Program-made: the position numbers and the translations under genes
The notes under the pieces: model-generated
Databases searched by the model: none
Told to the model about the DNA's origin: nothing
The model's input: the letters and a program-made list of their open reading frames with translations, nothing else
Shown: positions 24,295 to 36,367 of the stretch, piece after piece
Position numbering within the stretch: position 1 is the first letter of the stretch
Layout of the letters: every line of letters begins with the position of its first letter
DNA from: Glycine soja
Lineage: Eukaryota; Streptophyta; Magnoliopsida; Fabales; Fabaceae
Length of the DNA: 64,000 nucleotides
Assembly: GCF_004193775.1 (NCBI RefSeq)
Contig: NC_041004.1
Span: 32,388,411 to 32,452,410, forward strand
Direction of reading: 5' to 3'

Positions 24295-24731
24295 ATGAAG
24301 GAAGGAAAGGCAAGGTCAAAATCATGAAGATGTTTAAACAAGAGAGGTACTTTTTGGTGATCCTTGTTTTGTTCTTTCTCACTCCTTTTGTGTTACTGGT
24401 GGGCATTTTGTGCTGGTCCATGGAGCCCTTCATGGTGCGTGTTGATATAAGGTGGTTAATCAGTTGAAATCAGAAAGGTCACAATGTCACAACTCTAGAC
24501 TAGGCTGCTTCTGGTATCAGTCCAAAGCAGGTGCAAGAGGTTAATTCATTTTCAGAGTACAATGAGCCTTTGATCACATTCATGGTCTCTTTTCCTCCAG
24601 AGGAAAAGGTGATTCTTGTTGGTCACACTCTTGGTGGGCTATCTGTATCTGTTGCCATGGAAAAATACCCTGAAAAGATCACTGTTGTAGTTTTCATCAC
24701 TGCAATTGTTGTCTCTCAAAACCTCACCTGA
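24295..24731 (+). pseudogene. Methylesterase (MES/SABP2-like) pseudogene, copy 1
   Basis: Relic of the N-terminal half of a plant alpha/beta-hydrolase methylesterase, the family that demethylates methyl salicylate, methyl jasmonate or methyl-IAA. An ATG at 24324 opens a hydrophobic leader (about 20 residues), then an HFVLVHGA-like block, NQLKSE-HNVTTLD, SGISPKQVQEVNS, and VILVGH with VAMEKYPEKI. Breaks: frame changes near 24390-24450, an in-frame TAG at 24501-24503, and Thr for the nucleophilic Ser in the GHSLGG elbow (24621-24638). The C-terminal half with the catalytic Asp and His is missing. A sister copy lies at 26487-26932 in the same orientation. Not functional as an esterase on this reading. 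Confidence 0.85.
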
Positions 24732-24734
24732 CTA

Positions 24735-26480
24735 GTCACATTTACAACCAATTATCCAAGAGCTTTCACTTCATGTTTGTTGACTTGTCTAAAATCCTAT
24801 CGAAATATGATTTTTAATGAGATTTTTTCCTTTCAAACATTTTTTTTTTCATTCATAATGCTTACCTTGTTTAAGGAAATAAAAAAATTTAGTTAATCAC
24901 TTTTATTTGGATTCTTTCTTTTTAATTATTTTTTTTTCATTTATAAGGCTTGAACCTGAGATCTTATTTAAGGAAATTAAGTCCAATATCATTAGTACAA
25001 CGACTTATATGTGAATTTTGAAGATTAGTAAAATTTATTTTGAATAAAATTGTTTTTGGTTAAAATAGATTTTGAAATAATGTAATTTATATTTAGATAT
25101 TTTTATTATTAAATAAAGTTAATAATAAAATTGATAAGTTTTTTTATCCTAAAAAAAGATATTTAATGTTGTTTGAACTTATAATCAAGTGATTCATTCA
25201 CCCAAACTAGAATGTAGCAACTAATTTTAAACCTATTTTAAATTGTGCTAGTGAAACTATAGTTAAAATTAAACGACTTCCATCTATAATGCGTTTTGTT
25301 ATTTGTCATTTTACGCATAAAAACACTGTTTTTACTTTTTATACAATGAAAAACATATTGAGTAAAAAATGTCCTTAGCCTTTATACTTAAAAAATTAAA
25401 ACTTTGTTTTACATGCATTTTTATAATTGGTGAATTTCCTACCTTACGCTAGGGTCCTAGGTTACGTAAAGATGGACAAAAATGACTAATTATAAAATGG
25501 CAAATGTTAATCTCTACTTTAGAATATTTATTAACGAACTAAAATATTTTTTTATTAGAATTGTACATAATATTTTTGATTCATATAATCTCTATCATTA
25601 ATGTTTCTTTTTTTTTTTTTTAATTTTTTAACTAATGTTTTAAGGACATTAGTCAGCAAAACCATTAACTAATATTTTTATAACAAATTTTAATTATTTA
25701 AAATTTTCGTTTAAATAATTTTTGTAACTAAAAAATTTAAATTATTTTTAATTATGATTTCAATATTTTTTATAAGTAAAAAATTCAATATCTTTTAAAT
25801 ATTTGTTTTATTTTTTTAGAAGTTAAATAAATATAATATAACAATATTAAAAATTAATTATTTCACCAATCTAATCTTAATTTTAGCAATCTAATCTAAT
25901 CTAATCTAATCTTAGTAATAACTAATATATTTTTTTATAAATAAAATAAATACTTAACATATAAATCAGAAAAAAATTATAAAATTTCACTAATATTAGA
26001 AAACAACATTACACTACGAAAAAATTTAAATAATAATTGACAAATATATATTTACAATCCAAACAAAAATTTCAAAAAAAATAAATTTAGAAGAAAATTC
26101 AACAAAAAAAAGTCAATCCGTATGATCATATGGTTTGCTAATCCGTATGAGATTTTTCCAAAAAAAGTCATTTTTGTTTGTGACATTGTTTCAAATAACA
26201 ATATCAAACCAATATTAATAGCATCCAAAACAACAACATCTAGCACCCACCCAAGAAAAAGAAGCATCAACGGGTGAAACGACACAACACAGGAAATTAA
26301 GAGAAAAAAGAAGAATCATAACAACTCGAAAAGTGAAGAAAGAAGGAGAACGAAAATGACGCATGAACAGTGACTCGTACAGATGAGTCACTCTTATTTT
26401 TTATAGGCAAAAGGTGAAGGACATCTTAATCCTTTCACCTTCGTTACTGGATGTCCCAACGGCTCAGTTTCTATAGAAGT
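24735..26480. other. Intergenic DNA between methylesterase relics, no gene seen
   Basis: AT-rich. A CTAAT pentamer array lies at about 25889-25913. CACTACGAAAAAATTT at about 26012 resembles a CACTA-type terminus, but no partner end was found. Nothing matches the missing C-terminal half of the methylesterase. Confidence 0.5.
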
Positions 26481-26486
26481 CAATCA

Positions 26487-26932
26487 ATGAAGAAAGGAAA
26501 GACAAGGTACTTTTTGGTCATATTTGTTTTATTTTTTCATTATTTCCTCCTTTGTGTTAATGGTAGGCACTTATGTGCCGGTCGATGGATCCTTTCGTGG
26601 TGCATGGTGTTGGTATAAGGTGGCCAATAAGCTGAAATCAGAAGGTCACAATGTCACAACCGCATGTCTGCTTCTGCTATCAATTAATCCAAAGCATATG
26701 CAAGAGGTTCATTCAATTTCAGAGTATCATGAACCTTTGATGACATTCTTGGACTCTCTTTCTATAGAGAAAAAAGGTGATTCTTGTTGGTCACGGTCTT
26801 GGTGGGATATCAGTATCTGTTGCCATGGGAAAATACCCTGAAAACATCTCTGTTGCAGTTTGCATCACTGCAACTGTTGTCTCTGAAACCGAACCACATC
26901 AGATTTTCTTCAAGATGTACTTTTCTCACTAG
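26487..26932 (+). pseudogene. Methylesterase (MES/SABP2-like) pseudogene, copy 2
   Basis: Second relic of the same gene type, covering the same N-terminal portion as copy 1. The ATG at 26487 starts a Met-Lys-Lys-Gly-Lys run and a hydrophobic leader; then GAWCWYKVANKLKSEGHNVT, INPKHMQEVHSISEYHEPLM and, after a frame change in the A run near 26770, VILVGHGLGG with VAMGKYPENI. The nucleophile position is Gly (26789-26806), unlike the Thr in copy 1. The family core ASGI block is altered (26667-26690). It ends at a TAG at 26930-26932 without the C-terminal half. Confidence 0.85.
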
Positions 26933-27294
26933 GCATGCATTTACAACCAATTATCTGAGTGTTTCACTTCATGGTTGTATCATCTAAATCATGTTGAAAT
27001 GATTTAAAGTAAATTCTTATATATTTGGTTCTATGTTGAAGTTGAATTCAAGTTCTACTGTCAACTTTCTTTTAGAGAGTTGTATTGTTAGTTGTTAGTA
27101 TTATTAGTTATCACTAGGCAAATGTTTGTTGTTAGTATATTGTTAGTTTTTTTTTTGTTAGTGGGAGAGTTTGAAGCCACTGCTTCTTCCTTCTTTCCTT
27201 CTTCCTTTATCACTATAGACCAACCTTATACTTTATTGTTTTTTAAGTGAAAACTAAAACTAATTTGATTTACAAAGAGGCCTAAAACACTTTA

Positions 27295-27296
<2 letters not shown>

Positions 27297-27383
<87 letters not shown>
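27297..27383. repeat. TA dinucleotide microsatellite (about 87 bp)
   Basis: Uninterrupted TA repeat of more than 40 units. Length is likely to vary between individuals and assemblies. Confidence 0.97.
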
Positions 27384-27385
<2 letters not shown>

Positions 27386-27993
27386 ATATAGATGCATTGC
27401 AACACTTCATTAAATTACTATTGTGGAACCAGAGAATTTGAGGAAGTTTGTGTCACTCGTGTAGGTAAGCAAAAGATTAGGCGCTGTAAACAATATTTCA
27501 TATTGGATGAGATTAACAAAGCTCCGATCCTCTCATCGCTGGGAGTTGAATGTTGTATAATCGTACACAAAGATGTTTATTTAGTATATAAAGGTAACAT
27601 CAGCTTTCCTCTCTCCATAGGTTTTCCAACAATATGATTTAGAACATGTTGAAGAGGCAAGGGAAGAAAATAAAATTCTGTTGTTTGATGGAAGGGGACA
27701 AAGGAAGATGACCTAAATATACGATTTTACGTATAATCCATTTTTTTTCCCTTTCATTTTGTCTCCTATCAGATAACCTAAAAATCATCTTATTTTCCAC
27801 TCCTATCTTTTTCTTTTCTTTTACTTTCTTTACTAAGCCAAACATATCTTTACTGTCTATTGTCTTTGTTCCAGAATTATTTGAGCAATTAGAAAGTTAA
27901 TAAAAGAGATGGACAGATGATTAAAAATTATTTTGTTTTCATTCACACATGAACTTGATTTAGTTTTGATAAACTTTATCTTTTGCATGTATG
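27384..27993. other. Intergenic DNA, no supported gene
   Basis: An 81-codon plus-strand frame (27392-27637) directly follows the TA tract. It contains a Cys-rich start and no recognised domain, so it is not called. The rest is AT-rich. Confidence 0.4.
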
Positions 27994-28462
27994 TGTAAAA
28001 ATTAATGTCTCATGTGAGAGACATGTGACTTATGTAGGAACTAATAAGTAAATAATTAACGATTAAGGGCTAAATTGTAATTGAGTTTAATAGGAGAAGT
28101 TTCTAGAACTAACTGTTATTTGATGGGAGTAGTAGTTATAAAAGGGACTTAATACCCACTAACATGAAATAAGGTTCACTTCCTGACCAGAAAGTGTTCT
28201 TTCTCATACCCATAGCCATCACGAATGGAGAGAGATAGAAAAGAAAGGCCTAAGGAAGTGAAATCTTATTTCTCTCATCTTTCAAAGAAATCAAAGTGCA
28301 CCAGAGAGAAGTTCCTATAGAGAAAGGTACAAGTCTTCTTATGGAGAAAGGTACACATCATTATGTATTGTTGCTTATTGATTGTTTGTGAGAACCATAG
28401 GTTTCAAGATCCTGTTGTTTCCTATCATTGATAGTCTAGGAAACCCCTTAAGAATTTTTACA
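27994..28462 (+). repeat. 5' LTR of the copia element
   Basis: 469 bp, TG...CA ends. A TATA box TATAAAAG at 28137-28144 marks the likely element promoter. Most differences from the 3' LTR show A or T here and G or C there. Confidence 0.97.
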
Positions 28463-28464
28463 TG

Positions 28465-28476
28465 TGGTATCAGAGC
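28465..28476 (+). other. Primer-binding site, initiator tRNA-Met type
   Basis: TGGTATCAGAGC, two bases after the 5' LTR, the standard plant copia primer site. Confidence 0.95.
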
Positions 28477-29346
28477 ATGTGTTATGAAATTTATGATTCT
28501 CCAAGAATGATTTAATTTCTCCTAATTATGTGTGAACCCTAATTATGAAATTTAGGGATAATTGAATTTCACTCAATTATGTATAAACCCTTATTATGAA
28601 ATTTAGGGATTTTAATTTCTTTACATGTATTATGTTTTGATAATATGCTTTTGGCATTAATTATGTTTTTCCGCTGCAAAGTATGAGATTTTGTATGAAT
28701 GAAATATTATACAAAAATTTCAAAAGAAAGCTTCTGCTGCATTTTTTTTTAATGGAGGAAGCTGCCCAGATTTAATTCCATTAAGGTTATTTATATATTC
28801 ATGAAGAAAGCATTCCCGGGCCTACTTCCTTTTAATTCCCAATGTTTTGAAAAAATCATATGATGTGAGAAAGCCACGTTACTGTGAGCGTAAGTTTCAA
28901 CCTTTTGAAAAGCACTAGCACGTATGTTACGTTGATTACAGGGTATAAATATTATGTAAATTTGGAAAAAGTCATTGTGGCTGCCACTATATATTTATAA
29001 TGGAGAAAGAAAGCGTGAGTTGCAATTCCAATTCATTGAAAAAAAACTGCGCATTACGTTCCTAGGAGAGGAAAGATAGAAATTTTGGATATTGCTATTT
29101 GTAACCCATTTTGCTATTTCCAGTCCCACTTATGTTTTTTTTTTCTTCTGGAAATTATTATTAAACGTAATTGAAGGATCGAAAGTTTATATCTTGTAGC
29201 AATAAATATATGTATATGCTACATATTTGTTTGAACGTGTTTGAATGCAAAAACACAAATAAATGCAAATATTATTTTATGTCTTGGAATGAAATTAATA
29301 AAATGGCTATGAATTGTTAATAGCAATAAGTATGTGCAGGCCATAC

Positions 29347-29637
29347 ATATTTGGTTGGAATTAAATGTATGTTGAATTTGTTAGTCACCAAAGTGGTCAA
29401 ATTTGTAAAGTTATTTAATTCCAAATTAATGATTATTTCAATAATATTTGGTTGAAATTAAATGTATGTTGAATTTGTTAGTCACCAAAGTGGCCAAATT
29501 TGTAAGGTTATTTAATTCCAAATTAATGATTATTTCAATAATATTTGGTTGGAATTAAATGTATGTTGAATTTGTTAGTCACCAAAGTGGCTAAATTTGT
29601 AAGGTTATTTAATTCCAACTTAATGATTATTCCAATT
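29347..29637. repeat. 97-bp unit in triplicate in the copia leader
   Basis: Three direct copies starting with ATATTTGGTTG at 29347, 29444 and 29541, each carrying GAATTTGTTAGTCACCAAAG and TAATGATTATTYCAAT. They lie in the long (about 1.5 kb) untranslated leader between primer site and gag remnant. Confidence 0.93.
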
Positions 29638-30009
29638 ACTCATAGAATAATGGATGCTAAATTATATGATTATTGGTTTATGGGTAATTGAAATTCATTA
29701 TTATAAGGCATTTATGGATCGCCCAAAGGTTGATTAGTTGTTCTTATAATTAATGAATATAATTGTAGGCAATTTGTGTGTATCATTAGTTTTATTTATA
29801 TGCTCAAAGGAAATAGATACTACTAATTGGTGCATATTTAATTGTCAAATAATGTTAAAATTTTATTAGCATCATTATGTTTGTATGTTGTGTGTTGATG
29901 TATCACCCAAAGGAGAACATCAATATACATTGACTGTTATCTGAATGAATCATATGTATGACATGTATTTTATGTCTCAAAACACTTATGTGAATTTTAT
30001 TATGTAATA

Positions 30010-30800
30010 AAGGTTTTGAATTCATTGGATTCTTATGTATCATCTGAGCCAATTTTAATGGGCTTAACTTCTCTGACTGAAATGAGCAAGTCCAATTTCA
30101 CCTCGGTGTTTTGGATCATGATCTTGCTATGTTGGAAGAGAAGTTTGTTACTATTATTGATGTTAGTAGCAATGAAGGGAAAGTTCATTATAAAACTTGG
30201 GAAAGATCTAACAGACTCAGCCTAATGTTGATGAGAATGACAGTTGCAGACAATATTAAGACAACTCTCCCTAAAATTGAAAGTGCTAAAAAGTTTATGT
30301 GATTAGTGGGAGAGCGCTCTCAAACAGCTGATAAGTCTGTTGCTGGGACATTAATGAGTACATTGACCACCATGAAGTTTGATGGTTCATGTACTATGTA
30401 TGAACATGTCATTGGGATGACAAACATTGCAGCAAGACTTAAGACCTTGGGAATATAATGGCTATGAATGAGAACTTTCTTGTTCAGTTTATTCTAAACT
30501 CATTACCGTATGAGTTTGGCCTGTTCTAAATGAACAATAATACCATGAAAGATAAATGGAATGTGCATGAATTGCACAATATGTTAGTTCAGGAAGAAAC
30601 GAGGCTTAAGAATCAAGGAAGTCACTTAGTCCATTATGTTAGCCACCAAGGGAATCAAGGAGCTTGAAAAGAAATTTACGAAGAAGCATGATAAAGGCAA
30701 ATGGTCATTAAAGAACAACGACGACTCTTTGCAAATCCAGAAGAAGGGTATCAAAGGGCAATAATTGTCAATTTTGTGAAATTAAGATATTTCCAAAAAA
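30010..30800 (+). pseudogene. Copia Gag remnant
   Basis: Pieces of a UBN2-type copia Gag lie in several frames: LDHDLAMLEEKF near 30113, a segment ending with a TGA at 30300, then ERSQTADKSVAGTLMSTL (from about 30313) and a MKFDGSCTMYEHV block. Stops and frame changes interrupt it, and no zinc knuckle with all ligands could be read. It no longer encodes a working capsid. Confidence 0.8.
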
Positions 30801-30906
30801 AAAAAAAGGATTGCCTAAAGTGTAAGACTTGGTTCGAAAAGAATGGTGAGCTTAATGCTCATGTATGTTTTGAATCAAACTTAACTGTAGTTTCTAATGA
30901 TACATG

Positions 30907-33723
30907 ATGAATTAATTCTGGATGTATGACTCATGTTTCTAACATTATGCAGAGATTCCTTACATTCCAATTTATTAGCCCAAATGAGAAGTTTATTTTC
31001 ATGGGGAATGAAGTGAAAGCTCCAGTGGAAATAGTTGAGACTTATTGTTTAAAACGCAACACTGAACATCGTTTAGATTTACTGGAAACTCCTTATGTAC
31101 CTAATTTATCTAGGAATTTAGTTTCATTATCTAAACTTGATGTTACTGCATACTTTTTTAATTTTGGTAATGAATGTTTCAATTTATTTAAGCACAATCA
31201 TCTCATTGGTACTGGTATCCTTTATGATGGTTTATATAAATTGAAATTAGACAGTTTGTATGCTGAAACTTTTTTGACTCTGCATCATAATGTTAACACT
31301 AAACATAGTTTAGTGAATGAACGATCTGCTTTCTTGTGGTATAAACGTTTAGGTCACATTTCTAGAGAAATGATGAAAAGATTAGTAAAGAATGAAATTA
31401 TTCCTTATCTAGATTTTACGGATCTAAATATTTGTGTGGGTTGTATTAAGGGAAAACAAGCAAAACATACAAAGAAAGGAGCTACAAGAAGCACTCAGCT
31501 TCTTGAAATTGTGCATACTGATATTTGTGGACCTTTTGATGTTAGTTCTTTCAGAAAGGAATGATATTTATCACCATTATTGATGATTATTCACGTTACG
31601 ATTATGTCTACTTACTGCCCGAGATTTCTTAGGCAATGGATGCCTTAGAAATTTACTACAATGAAGTAAAATGAAAATTAGACATAAATGTGAAAATTAT
31701 TAGATATGATAGAGGTGATAAGTATTATGGAAGATATGATGAAACTGGGCAACACCCAGGTCCATTTGCTAAGCTTGTTCAAAAACGTGTATTTGTGTGC
31801 AATACACAATTCCCGGTACACCACAACAAAATGATGTATCAGAAAGGCGTAATAGAACTTTAATGGATATGATTAGGAGTATGTTAATCAATTAGACTTT
31901 ACCCATATCTTTGTGGATGTATGCCTTGAAAACTATCATGTATTTGTTGAATAGGGTTCCTAGTAAGGCAGTTCCAAAAACACCTTTTGAACTGTGGACA
32001 AATAGGATACCTAGTATAAGGCACTTGCATGTTTGGGGTTGTCAGGCAGAAATAAGGATTTATAATCCGCAAGGAAGAAAATTGGATGTAAGAACAATCA
32101 GTGGATATTTCATTGGTTATCTAGAAAAGTTAAAAGGGTATATGTTTTATTGTTCTAATCATAGTATGAGAATTGTCAAAACTGGAAATGCAAGGTTCAT
32201 TGGAAATGATGAAATCAGTGGGAGTACAGTTCCACGTGAAATGGAAATTAAAGAAGTTAGAGTGTAAGTCCTTTTAGCTTATGCCTCTAACAGTAAGGTG
32301 ATTGCTCCTTCAGTTATTGCTACAAAATTAATGAAGAGGAGCAACACAATAATGAACCCATGATGCATAATGAACCTATTATGGAAGAACCACAAGAAGT
32401 AGCATTAAGGAGGTCTCAAAGAGAAAGAAGACCAGCTATTTCGAATGACTATGTGGTATACTTACATGAAACAGAAACAAACTTAAGCATTAATGATAAT
32501 GATCCAGTTTCATTTTCACAAGCTATAAGTTGTGATAATTCTGAGAAGTGGTTAAATGCCATGAAAGAAGAGATAGATTTCATGGAACATAATGGTGTTT
32601 GGGACCTTGTAGAATTAACAAGGGGTTGTAAGAGAGTTGGTTGTAAGTGGGTCTTCAAGACTAAACGTGACTCTCATGGCAACCTTGAACGTTACAAGGC
32701 TAGACTTGTTGCTAAGGAATTTACTCAGAAAGATGACATTGATTATAAAGAGACATTTTACTGGTCTCACGAAAGGATTCTTTCAGGATTATCATGACAA
32801 TAGTAGCCCATTATGACTTGGAGCTACATCAAATAGATGTGAAAACCGCCTTTCTGAATGGAGATTTAGAGGAGAATGTTTGTATGGACCAACCAATGGG
32901 GTTCTCAGTTGAAGGAAATGAACACATGGTGTGCATACTAAAGAAATCAATATACAGTCTTAAAGCAAGCTTCCCACCAATGGTATTTGAGGTTTAATGA
33001 TACCATTATTTCCTTTAGATTTAAGGAAAATACTGTTTATCGGTGCATGTATCGGAAGGTCAGTGAGAGTAAGGTTATTTTCTAATTTTGTATATTGATG
33101 ATATCTTGGTTGAAGCTAACGATCTTGGTCTTCTTCATGAGACTAAGAAATTTCTCTCTAAAAACTTTGAAGTGAAAGATATGGGTGAGGTAAGCTATGT
33201 GATAGGGATAGAAATATTCCATAATAGATCACAAGGATTGTTAGGCTTATCTCAGAAAGTATATATCGATAAAGTACTAGAGAGATTCAAGATGGAAAGG
33301 TGTTTAACATCACCTATTCTAATTTAGAAATGAGACAAAGTTAGTCTCGCACAATGTCCTAGAAATGATATGGAACGAAAACAAATGAAAGTAATTTTGT
33401 ATGCATCAGTTGTTGTTGCATCTGAGAGCTGAATTTGTAGTATGTTTTGAGGCTACAATTCAGGCTAATTGGCTGCGGAACTTTATTTCAGGGCTTGGAA
33501 TTGTTGACAGTATTGCTAGGCCGTTGAAAATGTATTGTGATAACTCCGCAATAATATTTTTTGTAAGAACGACAAGTACTCTAAGGGTGCTAAGCATATG
33601 AAATTGAGGTACTTTGTCGTGAAGGAAAAAGTTTAGAAACAAAGAGTGTCAATAGAACATATTAGCACAAACCTTATGATAGTTGACCCTTTGAATAAGG
33701 GATTACCGTCCAAGACATTATAG
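30907..33723 (+). pseudogene. Copia Pol remnant: protease, integrase, RT, RNase H
   Basis: Order protease-integrase-RT-RNase H is typical of Ty1/copia. The protease motif reads Asn-Ser-Gly-Cys (30913-30924) where the family has Asp-Ser-Gly, so the catalytic Asp is lost. A GAG-pre-integrase block (WYKRLGHI) lies near 31338, and the integrase core at about 31500-32000 still shows DDYSR and ERRNRTL. RT segments lie at 32500-33310, with LYIDDIL for the catalytic YVDD-type motif (about 33088). RNase H-like sequence follows to about 33723. At least five stops or frame breaks (near 31562, 31630, 31672, 31893, 32770) and loss of RT sequence around 33000-33080 prevent expression. Confidence 0.9.
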
Positions 33724-34159
33724 AACATGTTGAAAGTATGGGCATTATTGTTATTGATGATCATTAAGTGTAATTTATCTTATGTATTTTTAGTGACACT
33801 CTGAGCTCAATTATGATATGTTTCTGATTACATGTTCTCTATGTTTGCATGCATGTTTGTGTTAGAGTAATATTAACAGGTTTTGTCTTGAATGAAGACA
33901 TTATGTTGGACCAATTATGTACTCCTAACTAATGGTCATATTAAGGAGAAGACTAATTTGTAGTATATGGAAGGGACTATATCGATTAGATGATGTACAA
34001 CCGCCATGACTCGAATTGGTTCCTATTCTTAATCATGAAATTATGATGTACCCAATGTATAGAACAATTTAGTCAATTTTAATGCGCATTATGTTAGCTA
34101 ATCTATTTATTTATTTAGTCCATAATGTTTATTAATGTCACATGCGCCAAGTGGAAGAA

Positions 34160-34628
34160 TGTAAGAATTAATGTCTCATGTGAGAGACATGTGACTTATG
34201 TAGGGACTAATAAGTAAATAATTAACGATTAAGGGCTAAATTGTAATTGGGCTTAATAGGAGAAGTTTCTAGAACTAACTGCTACTTGATGGGAGTAGTG
34301 GTTATAAAAGGGGCTTAATACCCACTAACGTGAAATAAGGTCCCCTTCCTGACCAGAAAGTGTTCTTTCTCATACCCATAGCCATCACGAACGGAGAGAG
34401 ACAGAAAAGAAAGGCCTAAGGAAGTGAAATCTTATTTCTCTCCTCTTTCAAAGAAATCAAAGTGCACCGGAGAGAAGTTCCTATAGAGAAAGGTACAAGT
34501 CTTCCTATGGAGAAAGGTACACATCATTATGTATTGTTGCTTATTGATTATTTGTGACAACCATAGGTTTCAAGATCCTATTGCTTCCTATCATTGATAG
34601 TCTAGGAAACCCCTTAAGAATTTTTACA
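34160..34628 (+). repeat. 3' LTR of the copia element
   Basis: 469 bp, same length as the 5' LTR; TATA box at 34303-34310. Followed directly by the GTATG target duplication. Confidence 0.97.
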
Positions 34629-34826
34629 GTATGTGCAATGTAAATATGTAATAGTGCTCCCCAGGATTAAAAATGTTATTTGCTTGTTATGGAAGTAAAA
34701 TCCAATTACGTATTATGCAGGATCTTACACTTGCTTTATCTCAGGTGAGACCTTTGCCTCGATCTCTTTCTGAGAGATGTTATATTATTGATTATTGACC
34801 AAACAAACTGCAGTTACCAAGTATGC

Positions 34827-35540
34827 ACCCATTTTCATGTGTGATGACATTTTGATTCAAGATCTGAAATAGAGAACTCAATAGATCTATGATCTAGGAA
34901 TGAGCCTTTATTTATTGATCTTATCTTTTTAATTCTTGTGCTTCATACAAATTTCCTTGTTCAAGCTTTTGAGGAATTATGGATATGATGAGGAAATTTG
35001 ACCTGAATCCACCTAAAGAATTAGGGATTAAGAATTGGATGTTAATTTTAGTACTTTGATGTGAGTTCATTGTTACGTGTTTGGGGATACGTAAGGAATG
35101 GTGTTTTATGAAGTCAAACCTCGACAACATTTGTCATATTGATTTTTAATCATTTCATCTCATACCATCGGTTTGATAAAAAATCATAAATGGTTTTATT
35201 TCAATCTTTGTTGAATATTTAGTTTTACTTAATTCTCTCTTAATTAGTATTACTTCTCAACTGCATTTTATACTTGTCCTTAAACCTTTGTTAGCAAAAT
35301 GTGTCAAATGAACTTAATATTATGCAGGTCCCTATGGATACATATCTAAATATTCATTGGTACTCGTATGATTTGGTTCCCTTCCCAAACATTATGAACA
35401 AGTTTCGGGCATCATTGTTGAGGACTTCTGTGTAAATTATAAGAAATTTTCACATTTTTGTTATCTTAAGTTCCATTGATTGATTTTCTCATTCTTTTAT
35501 CTTTTACTTTTTTTTGCATATTCTTTGTTTATTTGTCCCA
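34827..35540 (+). repeat. Degenerate Athila-type LTR end and leader, copy 1
   Basis: About 710 bp matching 55789-56518 in direct orientation. It ends like an LTR at 35400 (GAACA) and is followed by TTTCGGGCATCATTG, a decayed version of the TTGGCGCCGTTGCC primer site of Athila-type elements. The upstream part of the LTR is missing here. Confidence 0.75.
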
Positions 35541-36243
35541 ATAGGTCCATTCCTTTTTGCAAGCTCAAATAATATACTATATATGCAACATGACTCATAT
35601 GAATGAAACCTTATAAAATTTAAAAGAAATGAAATAAGGATAAGACGTGGTAGCATTTCTTTAATGAAAAATGTTAATTTTAAAAAATTACACTACGCTT
35701 AGAATTGTACCCTTGGGTCTCTATTGAGCCGAGCCCAACAAACAGAGTCATTATCTAACCTAATGGTTTGGGTGTTGATTGGCCCGACCCAAAGCATAGA
35801 TTATGCCCAACTACACAATTAGTGCCTTTATCTTATATCCTGGACCCTAGGGGATAATATTTAATCATATTCTAACTATATATTGATCATATTTAATCAT
35901 ATCTTGCCTAATCATATCCTATCTTCAGGAATCATGAAGATATAATTAGGTGTTTAACATAATTAACTACTATATAATTCATGCTCGACATAAGAGCAAG
36001 GGTAGAATACACATTTATGCTCTTGATTGGCAACCGATAACCCTAACAAATGAACCCTATTATTGAACAAGAATATAACCAAAGCAAAAGTTGTATAAAT
36101 AATTGTGATATAATTAATATGTAATACACATATACTATATCTAATGAAACACTATAAAGAGGTCAATAGATCTTAATTATATGTCCATAAGTCCATTCAA
36201 TTGAATATAGTATGTAATCAGCACATACTCACATAATCAAAGG
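35541..36243. other. Intergenic DNA, no gene seen
   Basis: AT-rich with repeated AATCATAT words around 35855-35925. Nothing coding was recognised. Confidence 0.45.
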
Positions 36244-36367
36244 TTAAAAATTCAAATATATTACAAACTACATGACCCAAAAATAGAACAAAAAGGCAAG
36301 AAGTCTTAAAAATTCAAATATATTACAAACTACGTGACCCAAAAATAGAACAAAAAGGCAAGAAGTC
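36244..36367. repeat. 62-bp perfect-register tandem duplication
   Basis: Two copies (36244 and 36306 starts) of a 62-bp unit beginning TTAAAAATTCAAATATATTA. By eye they differ at one site (CATG versus CGTG), so the duplication is recent. Confidence 0.95.

Larger units (their letters stand above)
27994..34628 (+). mobile_element. Complete but defective Ty1/copia LTR retrotransposon (6,635 bp)
   Basis: Two LTRs of 469 bp each (27994-28462 and 34160-34628) bound the element. It is flanked by the 5-bp target duplication GTATG (27989-27993 and 34629-34633). LTR ends are perfect 10-bp inverted repeats, TGTAAAAATT on the left of the 5' LTR and AATTTTTACA on the right. A primer site TGGTATCAGAGC, matching initiator tRNA-Met, lies at 28465-28476, and a purine tract AAGTGGAAGAA directly precedes the 3' LTR. 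Inside are remnants of Gag, protease, integrase, RT and RNase H in copia order, broken by many stops and frame changes. By eye the LTRs differ at about 20 sites (about 4%), implying insertion on the order of one to two million years ago at usual plant rates. Confidence 0.97.

Noticed and set aside
26012..26027. CACTACGAAAAAATTT as a CACTA terminus
   Set aside because: No subterminal repeats, partner end or target duplication found; the match is too short.
27392..27637. 81-codon frame after the TA microsatellite
   Set aside because: No recognised domain or homologue, starts at the end of a microsatellite, no conserved neighbours; not enough to call a gene.
28465..28476. TGGTATCAGAGC sites (also 37185 and minus strand near 51481) as tRNA gene pieces
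   Set aside because: They sit next to LTRs and are primer-binding sites; no tRNA cloverleaf surrounds them.
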